DNA from: Rhizobium sp. CCGE531
GTDB lineage: Bacteria > Pseudomonadota > Alphaproteobacteria > Rhizobiales > Rhizobiaceae
Assembly (NCBI RefSeq): GCF_003627795.1
Contig: NZ_CP032684.1
Location: forward strand, 535,001-599,000
Direction: 5' to 3'
Length of the DNA stretch: 64,000 nt
In this document: positions 57,952 through 64,000 of the stretch, one piece after another
Layout: each line of letters opens with the position of its first letter
How positions within the stretch are numbered: position 1 is the first letter of the stretch
Translations under genes and position numbers: made by a program
Notes under the pieces: model-generated
The model's input: only the letters and a program-made list of their open reading frames with translations
What the model was told of the DNA's origin: nothing
Database searches by the model: none

Positions 57952-58367
57952 TCCTCCTCGATACGAATGTCATTTCCGAATTGGAAAAACCTGCACCCGA
58001 TCAAAATGTTGCTATCTGGATGAAGGCTCGGCCAAGCACCGAGTTCTATCTTTGCGATGTCGTGGTGATGGAACAATCCTACGATGCTGAGCGCTTTTTA
58101 CTTCGCACACGATCTGATCGCTACAAGCGAATTTTCAATGCGTTGCTTGCGTCGTTCCAAGGCAGGATACTTCGGTTCGATCAAAATTCCGCTATTGAGA
58201 CAGGACGTATTCGCGCGCATCGTGAGCGCTCGGGGCATCAGATTTCCGTACAAGACGCCATGATCGCCGCCATCTGCCTTGCGAACGGTGCGACATTGGC
58301 GACGCGCAACACAAAAGACTTCGAAGGGCTTGATCTCAAGCTCATAAACCCGTTTGAAGGCGGCTAG
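57948..58367 (+). CDS. PIN-domain ribonuclease toxin (FitB/VapC family)
   Basis: The 139-residue protein has the PIN acidic quartet: D5 in LLDTNVISE, E42 in VVMEQ, D103 in SVQDAMIAA and D124 in TRNTKDF. VapC/FitB toxins cleave specific RNAs, often tRNA, when the antitoxin is lost. The coding sequence is visibly more AT-rich than its neighbours, consistent with acquisition. It ends 72 bp before fmt. Confidence 0.9.
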   Translation: MILLDTNVISELEKPAPDQNVAIWMKARPSTEFYLCDVVVMEQSYDAERFLLRTRSDRYKRIFNALLASFQGRILRFDQNSAIETGRIRAHRERSGHQISVQDAMIAAICLANGATLATRNTKDFEGLDLKLINPFEGG

Positions 58368-58439
58368 CGTTTGACCTCGATGGCATGTGCAGTCGCTACC
58401 GGGTCAATCGAAACCTGATATCTTAGCCGGATGGATCGC

Positions 58440-59387
58440 ATGTCGCTCAACATCATTTTCATGGGGACGCCCGAATTCTCCGTACCGACGTTGCGGTCCT
58501 TGATCGATGCCGGACATAAGGTTCGCGCCGTTTATACACAGCCGCCGCGCCCCGGCGGCCGGCGCGGGCTGGACCTGCAGAAATCGCCGGTGCATCAGGC
58601 GGCCGAATTGCTGGGCCTGCCGGTTTTCACGCCCGTCAATTTCAAGGATCCCGACGAGCGCCAGCGCTTTCGCGATCTCGATGCCGATGTCGCCGTCGTC
58701 GTGGCCTACGGCCTGCTGCTGCCGGAAGCGATCCTGACCGGCACGCGGCTTGGCTGCTACAACGGCCATGCCTCGCTGCTACCGCGCTGGCGCGGTGCCG
58801 CGCCCATCCAGCGGGCTATCATGGCCGGCGACAGCAAGACCGGTATGATGGTGATGAGGATGGATAAGGGACTCGATACCGGGCCGGTCGCTCTGACGCG
58901 CGAAGTCGAGATCGACGACACCATGACATCAGGCGAGCTGCATGACAGGCTGATGCTCGTGGGCGCGAGGGTGATGGCCGAGGCCATGAACAAGCTGGAG
59001 CATAACGAGCTGCCGCTGACCGCCCAGCCGGCCGAAGGTGTGCTCTATGCCGCAAAGATCGACAAGGGCGAAACACGCATCGATTTCGGCAAGCCGGCGG
59101 CCGATGTTCACAATCATATTCGCGGCCTGTCGCCGTTTCCCGGTGCCTGGTTCGAGGCTGAAATCGCCAGCAAGTCCGAGCGCATCAAGGTGCTCGGCTC
59201 GGAATTGGCCGAGGGCACAGGAGCCTCCGGCCAGGTCCTGACGGATGATCTCGTCATTGCCTGCGCGTCCGGTGCCATCAGGCTGACGAAGCTGCAGAAG
59301 GCTGGCGGCAAGCCACTGGCGGCGGCCGATTTCCTGCGTGGCACGCCGATCGTGCCAGGCACTGTGCTTGCCTCGGAGCAGGCCTGA
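58440..59387 (+). CDS. fmt: Methionyl-tRNA formyltransferase
   Basis: Fmt formylates initiator Met-tRNA. The 315-residue protein has the formyltransferase N-domain with the start [15 protein letters not shown], the conserved [17 protein letters not shown] with the catalytic Asn/His, and the C-terminal OB-like domain. An ATG at 58431 would add three residues. The stop overlaps the truA start (TGATG). Confidence 0.96.
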   Translation: MSLNIIFMGTPEFSVPTLRSLIDAGHKVRAVYTQPPRPGGRRGLDLQKSPVHQAAELLGLPVFTPVNFKDPDERQRFRDLDADVAVVVAYGLLLPEAILTGTRLGCYNGHASLLPRWRGAAPIQRAIMAGDSKTGMMVMRMDKGLDTGPVALTREVEIDDTMTSGELHDRLMLVGARVMAEAMNKLEHNELPLTAQPAEGVLYAAKIDKGETRIDFGKPAADVHNHIRGLSPFPGAWFEAEIASKSERIKVLGSELAEGTGASGQVLTDDLVIACASGAIRLTKLQKAGGKPLAAADFLRGTPIVPGTVLASEQA

Positions 59388-60193
59388 TGCCGCGTTACAA
59401 AATGACCGTCGAATATGACGGCATCCCCTATGTCGGCTGGCAGCGCCAGGAGAACGGCCCCTCGGTGCAGGGCGCAATCGAAGGCGCCATCCTGTCGCTG
59501 ACGGGCGAGGCGGTTTCGATCCGTGGAGCGGGGCGTACCGATTCCGGCGTGCATGCCATGGGTCAGGTCATGCATGCCGACCTTTCCAAGGAATGGAAGA
59601 CCTATACGCTGCGCAATGCGCTCAATGCCCATCTGAGGCTTGCCGGGGAGCGGGTCGCCATTCTCGATATCGTCGAGGTCGACGCGCGCTTCGATGCGCG
59701 CTTTTCGGCCATCCGCCGTCACTATCTCTATCGCATCATCGCCCGCCGCGCGCCGCTGGCGCTGGAGGCCGGACGCGCGTGGTGGGTGCCGAAGGACATG
59801 GATCACGAGGTCATGCATGCCGCGGCGCAGACCCTGGTCGGCCTGCACGATTTCACCACCTTCCGTTCGGCCCATTGTCAGGCAAACAGCCCGGTGCGGA
59901 CGCTCGACCGGCTGGATGTGGCACGCAGCGGCGAACTCATCGAGATCCGTGCCACGGCGCAAAGCTTCCTCCACAACCAGATCCGGTCCTTCGCCGGTAC
60001 CTTGAAGCTCGCGGGCGAGGGCAAATGGACGCCCGATGATGTGCGCGCGGCGCTGGAAGCTCAGGATCGCAAGGCCTGCGGCCCCGTCGCCCCGCCGGAC
60101 GGGCTCTATTTCATGCAGGTGGATTATCGCGATGACGCCGGTCTGCCTGGCGGCGAGGGGAAGAATACCGATGATGGCGAGGATCTCTCGTAG
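59387..60193 (+). CDS. truA: tRNA pseudouridine(38-40) synthase TruA
   Basis: TruA makes pseudouridine at tRNA positions 38-40. The 268-residue protein has the catalytic aspartate D52 in [15 protein letters not shown] and the conserved [11 protein letters not shown] and [13 protein letters not shown] segments. It overlaps fmt by one base, so the two are coupled. The C-terminus has an acidic tail. Confidence 0.96.
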   Translation: MPRYKMTVEYDGIPYVGWQRQENGPSVQGAIEGAILSLTGEAVSIRGAGRTDSGVHAMGQVMHADLSKEWKTYTLRNALNAHLRLAGERVAILDIVEVDARFDARFSAIRRHYLYRIIARRAPLALEAGRAWWVPKDMDHEVMHAAAQTLVGLHDFTTFRSAHCQANSPVRTLDRLDVARSGELIEIRATAQSFLHNQIRSFAGTLKLAGEGKWTPDDVRAALEAQDRKACGPVAPPDGLYFMQVDYRDDAGLPGGEGKNTDDGEDLS

Positions 60194-60208
60194 CCCGCTA
60201 CGACTGCC

Positions 60209-60808
60209 TCAAATCGGCGGGTAGACCCCGAGGAAGCGCTGCAGGAAGTCCGTCAGCAGCAGGTTTGGAATGAGCAGCATCAGCGTCAGGGTGCCGACGA
60301 AGAGCGGATGCGTGCCGCAGATCATCCTGAGGATGCGCGCCAGCGAAAAGATGGTAGCCATGGTCAGCGCCAGCGATAGAAGCGCTGCCACGCCCTTCGA
60401 GCCGGGAACAAAGACGATCATGGCAACGAGCAATGCGTTCAGATAGTTTGCCGGCACGAAAAGCCAGTTTACGGTAACGACGATCGGCGCGAACTTGTCG
60501 CCGAAGCGGAAGATCAAAAGCAGTATGCCGGCGAGGATGGGAGGTATCAGCCAATTCGCCGCCTCGACCAGCGCCAGACGCAGGAAGAAGGCCAGACCGG
60601 TCGATGTTTCGGGCGGCATGGCGGTCAGATAGGCCCGCTGCCACCATAGCCACGAAATGCCGATCGACGGCAGGCTCCAGAGGACGGCCCAGAAGGAGCG
60701 CAGCATGCCTCGGTCCGATATGTCCAGATACTGGAAGCCGCGCGCATCCATGCGGATCAGCAGCCACAGGCCGGACAGATAATATTGGACTTCCCTAAAG
60801 GTCGGCAT
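60209..60808 (-). CDS. Uncharacterised membrane protein (YIP1-like layout)
   Basis: The 199-residue protein is hydrophobic, with about five predicted membrane helices (SFWAVLWSLPSIGISWLWW, AFFLRLALVEAANWLIPP, ANYLNALLVAMIVFV and so on) and no catalytic motif I recognise. Its start lies 14 bases inside the end of dapE on the same strand, so translation is probably coupled. The conserved adjacency suggests a stable operon partner rather than a role in lysine synthesis. Confidence 0.72.
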   Translation of the reverse strand: MPTFREVQYYLSGLWLLIRMDARGFQYLDISDRGMLRSFWAVLWSLPSIGISWLWWQRAYLTAMPPETSTGLAFFLRLALVEAANWLIPPILAGILLLIFRFGDKFAPIVVTVNWLFVPANYLNALLVAMIVFVPGSKGVAALLSLALTMATIFSLARILRMICGTHPLFVGTLTLMLLIPNLLLTDFLQRFLGVYPPI

Positions 60809-61988
60809 TCTCGAACCAGCGCTGGATGAAGGTCTGGTAGATCCCGGTCAGCGTTTCGAGATCCGAGAGCGCCACCCGCTCGTCGACCATATGCATGGTC
60901 CGGCCGACGAGGCCGAATTCCACGACAGGGCAGTAGTCCTTGATGTAGCGGGCGTCGGACGTGCCGCCGGTGGTCGAAAGCGTCGGCCTTTGACCGGTGA
61001 CATTTTCGACGGCGGCGGAGAGCGAAGCGATCAGCGCATTGTTGCGCGTCAGGAAGACGTGGCTCGGGCGTTCCGACCAGATGATGTCGTATTTCGCCGG
61101 CGGGCGGCCGGGGCGGAGCGTCTCGTCGGCGGCTGCCGCATCGAGGCGGGCAATGATCTCGGCCTTCAGCGTATCGGCCGTCCATGTGTCGTTGAAGCGG
61201 ATGTTGAAGGCTGCGGTCGCCTTGGCGGGGATGACGTTGGTGGCGGCATTGCCGACGTCGATGCTCGTCACTTCGAGGTTGGACGGCTGGAAATTGTCCG
61301 TGCCGGCATCGAAGGGCGGGTCGAGCAGCGCTTCCGTCAGCTTGATGATGCTGCGGACCGGATTGTCGGCGAGATGCGGATAGGCGGCATGGCCCTGGAC
61401 GCCGTGGACGGTGATGAAGCCGGAGATCGAGCCGCGACGACCGATCTTGATCATGTCGCCCAGCCGGTCCGGGTTGGTCGGCTCGCCGACCAGCGACGCA
61501 TCCCATGTCTCGCCACGCTCGGCAGCCCATTGCAGCAGCTTGACCGTGCCGTTGATCGCCGGTCCCTCTTCGTCGCCGGTGATGAGGAAGGAGATCGAGC
61601 CGGCAGGCTTGCCGTTCTTCTCGATATGGCGTGCCACGGCTGCCACGAAGCAGGCAATGCCGCCCTTCATGTCGACGGCTCCACGGCCGAAAAGTTCGCC
61701 ATTGGCGATTTCGGCGGCAAAGGGCGGATGGCTCCAGGAAGCGGTATCACCGACCGGAACGACATCCGTATGCCCGGCAAACATCAGATGCGGCCCATCC
61801 GCGCCGAGCCGCGCATAGAGGTTCTCGATATCGGGCGTTCCCGGCTCGCTCGCCGTCATGCGCTCGACCTTGAACCCCAGCGGCAGCAGCATATCGGCAA
61901 GCGCGGTCAGCGCGCCGCCTTCGGCCGGGGTGACTGAGGCACAGCGAATAAGGGTCTGCAGATTGGAGACAGGATCGGTAATGGTCAT
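60795..61988 (-). CDS. dapE: Succinyl-diaminopimelate desuccinylase
   Basis: DapE hydrolyses N-succinyl-LL-diaminopimelate in lysine and peptidoglycan precursor synthesis. The 397-residue M20 metallohydrolase has metal ligands and catalytic residues in FAGHTDVVPVGD, GRGAVDMKGG, TGDEEGPAINGT and a C-terminal His in VGRTMHM. The ATG at 61988 (MTITDPVS) is used; a longer start at 62030 adds 14 residues without a good site. It follows dapD on the same strand. Confidence 0.95.
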   Translation of the reverse strand: MTITDPVSNLQTLIRCASVTPAEGGALTALADMLLPLGFKVERMTASEPGTPDIENLYARLGADGPHLMFAGHTDVVPVGDTASWSHPPFAAEIANGELFGRGAVDMKGGIACFVAAVARHIEKNGKPAGSISFLITGDEEGPAINGTVKLLQWAAERGETWDASLVGEPTNPDRLGDMIKIGRRGSISGFITVHGVQGHAAYPHLADNPVRSIIKLTEALLDPPFDAGTDNFQPSNLEVTSIDVGNAATNVIPAKATAAFNIRFNDTWTADTLKAEIIARLDAAAADETLRPGRPPAKYDIIWSERPSHVFLTRNNALIASLSAAVENVTGQRPTLSTTGGTSDARYIKDYCPVVEFGLVGRTMHMVDERVALSDLETLTGIYQTFIQRWFENADL

Positions 61989-62147
61989 CGGGGGCAACTT
62001 ATCCGGCGGGAAATGGCAAAGCGATGGCAAAGGATCGGCGACGAGTCGAAAATCTTTGCCGCGATTCCAGCAATCGCACAGGCATGCTCACCCGGCAAGC
62101 ATGAGGGAAGCGCGATGTGACGACCGCGCTCCCAAAAATTGCAAAGA

Positions 62148-63005
62148 TCAGTCGCGCAGCAGCTCGTTGATGCCGGTCTTCGAGCGGGTCTTTTCGTCGA
62201 CGCGCTTGACGATGACGGCGCAATAGAGGCTGGGGGCCGGCTGGCCGTTCGCCATGATATTGCCGCTCGGCAGCGCGCCGGCGACGACGACCGAATAGGG
62301 CGGAACTTCGCCATAGGTGATCTCGCCGGTGGCGCGATCGACGATCTTGGTCGACTTGCCGATAAATACGCCCATGCCGAGCACCGAACCCTCGCGGACG
62401 ATGCAGCCTTCGACGACTTCCGAGCGGGCGCCGATGAAGCAATTGTCCTCGATGATCGTCGGGCCGGCCTGCATCGGCTCCAGCACGCCGCCGATGCCGA
62501 CGCCGCCGGAGAGGTGCACATGCTTGCCGATCTGGGCGCAGGAGCCGACCGTCGCCCAGGTGTCGACCATGGTGCCTTCGCCGACATGGGCGCCGAGATT
62601 GACGAAGGACGGCATCAAGATGGCGTTGGGAGCGATATAGGCGGAGTGGCGCACGACGGCGTTCGGCACGGCGCGGAAGCCGGCTTCGCGGAAGCGGTTC
62701 TCGCCCCAGCCCTCGAACTTCGAGGGAACCTTGTCCCACCAGGTGGCATTGCCGGGGCCGCCTTCGACGATCTTCATGTCGTTCAGGCGGAAGGAGAGCA
62801 GAACCGCTTTCTTGAGCCATTCGTTGACGGTCCAGTTGCCGTCGGCACCGCGCTCGGCCACGCGAACCTTGCCGCTGTCAAGGAGATTGAGCGCCGTCTC
62901 GACGGCCTCGCGGACTTCGCCGCGCGTCGACGTGTTCACATTGTCGCGATTGTCGAAGGCAGCCTCGATGGACTTTTCGAGGGAGGCGAGATCGTTAGCA
63001 CTCAT
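62148..63005 (-). CDS. dapD: Tetrahydrodipicolinate N-succinyltransferase
   Basis: DapD transfers succinyl from succinyl-CoA to tetrahydrodipicolinate, upstream of DapE in the succinylase route. The 285-residue protein has an alpha-helical N-domain and a left-handed beta helix of hexapeptide repeats ([34 protein letters not shown]). It is separated from dapE by 159 bp and transcribed in the same direction; a divergent gene follows to the right. Confidence 0.96.
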   Translation of the reverse strand: MSANDLASLEKSIEAAFDNRDNVNTSTRGEVREAVETALNLLDSGKVRVAERGADGNWTVNEWLKKAVLLSFRLNDMKIVEGGPGNATWWDKVPSKFEGWGENRFREAGFRAVPNAVVRHSAYIAPNAILMPSFVNLGAHVGEGTMVDTWATVGSCAQIGKHVHLSGGVGIGGVLEPMQAGPTIIEDNCFIGARSEVVEGCIVREGSVLGMGVFIGKSTKIVDRATGEITYGEVPPYSVVVAGALPSGNIMANGQPAPSLYCAVIVKRVDEKTRSKTGINELLRD

Positions 63006-63219
63006 GGGAATTCCTTAAAACGTCAGTGCCTATCGTGATTTCCGGCAAGGGTCCGGAAGCGGTCGATTGGTCCTATAGCATGGATATCGAGAATGGAATG
63101 TCTTTTCCGCGCCGATTGAGCTTGGATTCAAGGCGTTGTAGGGGCATATGCAAGAGCTTGGCCGTTCTCGTCCAAGGGCGGGAACGGCCCGTCATGATCG
63201 ATTCGAAAGGCATGAATAG

Positions 63220-64000
63220 ATGAGCAAGGGCAAGAACGGCAGGCTGAGGCGTAAGGACGGGGTTTGGGACCCGTTGAAGACGAGTTCGGCGGACAAGAAG
63301 CGCGCCGAGTCCGTGCCGCGCACGCCGCAGTCGATGTCGCCTTCCTACCGGCTTGCCTATGCCGATGAGGATTTCCTATGCCGTGAGGAACTGCGGCCGA
63401 TCCGCCTGCAGCTCGAACTGCTGAAGACCGAAATGTATCTGACCGAACGCGGCATCACTTCGACCGTCGTCATGTTCGGAGGCGCGCGTATTCCCGCGCC
63501 CGGCACCAATGCATGGGCCGCCCGCAACGACGTTCAGCGCGCCAACCTCGAGGCCGCATCGGTCTATTACGAGGAGGCGCGCAAGTTCGCCCGGCTCTGC
63601 TCCCGCTATTCCGCCGGCTTCGACTTCCACGAATATGTCGTGGTCACAGGCGGCGGCCCGGGCGTGATGGAAGCGGGCAATCGCGGTGCGGCCGAAGAAG
63701 GAGCGCCGTCGATCGGCCTCAACATCGTGCTGCCGCACGAGCAGGCGCCGAACGCCTATGTCACGCCGGAACTCAGCTTCAATTTTCACTATTTCGCGAT
63801 CCGCAAGATGCACTTCATGATGCGCGCCAAGGCGATCGCGGTATTTCCGGGCGGCTTCGGCACGCTGGACGAATTGTTCGAATGCCTGACGCTGATCCAG
63901 ACCGGCCGCATGGAGCGCCTGCCGCTCATTCTCTTCGGCGAGAAGTTCTGGCGCAGCATCATCAATTTCGAAGCGCTGGCCGAATTCGGCACCATCGCGC
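63220..64000 (+). CDS. LOG-family protein (TIGR00730-like), 5' part
   Basis: The gene runs off the window; 260 codons are visible. It has the LOG signatures GGGPGVMEAGNRGA and PGGFGTLDELFE, the family once annotated as lysine decarboxylase and now known to include cytokinin riboside 5'-monophosphate phosphoribohydrolases. The N-terminal ~65 residues are a basic extension (MSKGKNGRLRRKDGVWDPL), longer than in classical LOG and typical of larger bacterial TIGR00730 members. Whether it releases cytokinin is unknown. Confidence 0.85.
   Translation, partial: MSKGKNGRLRRKDGVWDPLKTSSADKKRAESVPRTPQSMSPSYRLAYADEDFLCREELRPIRLQLELLKTEMYLTERGITSTVVMFGGARIPAPGTNAWAARNDVQRANLEAASVYYEEARKFARLCSRYSAGFDFHEYVVVTGGGPGVMEAGNRGAAEEGAPSIGLNIVLPHEQAPNAYVTPELSFNFHYFAIRKMHFMMRAKAIAVFPGGFGTLDELFECLTLIQTGRMERLPLILFGEKFWRSIINFEALAEFGTIA

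Noticed and set aside
63026..63223. Small open frame upstream of the LOG gene
   Set aside because: No ribosome-binding site or homology; it lies in the divergent promoter region of dapD and the LOG gene.

Overview
This window is a chromosomal segment from a member of the Rhizobiaceae, most likely the genus Rhizobium (Alphaproteobacteria). The evidence is high GC, rhizobial-type protein sequences (DnaA, MutS, RdgB, Def, a cysteine-free Fur/Mur), the neighbourhoods dnaA-hemW-rdgB-rph-hrcA-grpE and ptsN-hpf-rpoN-lptBAC, the long gene string from olsB to trmB, and several families of rhizobial palindromic intergenic repeats. Almost everything here is core housekeeping. No tRNA, rRNA or CRISPR array was seen.

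Layout. 1-8.0 kb: dnaA, a minus-strand group (hemW, rdgB, a VOC protein, rph), then hrcA and grpE, which has a heat-shock-like promoter. 8.0-13.4 kb, minus strand: the LPS-transport genes lptC-lptA-lptB, then rpoN, hpf and ptsN. 13.7-19.1 kb: sppA, ihfB, a LapA-like protein, two small minus-strand genes, then a coupled string of a methyltransferase, a SpoU methyltransferase and lspA. 19.1-25.4 kb: a hybrid sensor kinase, an intact IS110-family insertion sequence, the ornithine-lipid gene olsB and a class III cyclase. 25.4-35.5 kb: malic enzyme, mutS, a small unknown gene, glnD and murJ. 35.7-49.9 kb: a VOC protein, trpS, a universal stress protein, nfuA, tsaB, rimI, fur/mur, olsA, miaB, phoH, ybeY, corC, lnt, an XRE regulator, metK and trmB. 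50-55.6 kb: a DUF1150/Hsp20 pair with a strong RpoH-like promoter, then nucleoside hydrolase, chemoreceptor and ribokinase. 55.7-64 kb: rmuC, def, a FitAB/VapBC-type toxin-antitoxin pair, fmt, truA, a membrane protein, dapE, dapD and the start of a LOG-family gene.

Genes that work together: lptABC export LPS; lspA and lnt are the first and last of the three lipoprotein-maturation enzymes; olsB and olsA make ornithine lipids in two steps; glnD, rpoN and ptsN belong to nitrogen control; miaB, trmB, truA, tsaB and the SpoU enzyme modify RNA; def and fmt handle formyl-methionine; dapD and dapE act in lysine/diaminopimelate synthesis.

The most interesting find is the IS110 element (21425-22589). 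Its noncoding left end can be folded by hand into a 5' stem-loop followed by two guide-bearing internal loops, as in IS110 bridge RNAs. Three of the four expected guides match the element ends or flank over 7-8 nt, all in register with a CT core, and the fourth matches partially. The programmed target resembles the arm of a RIME-like palindromic repeat, and the element sits inside such a repeat, directly after the stop codon of the sensor kinase. Other points worth a look are a -24/-12 (sigma-54 type) motif divergent from rpoN, a near-perfect palindrome upstream of metK, a toxin-antitoxin pair splitting def from fmt, a degenerate receiver in the hybrid kinase, and a small cysteine-rich unknown protein between mutS and glnD.
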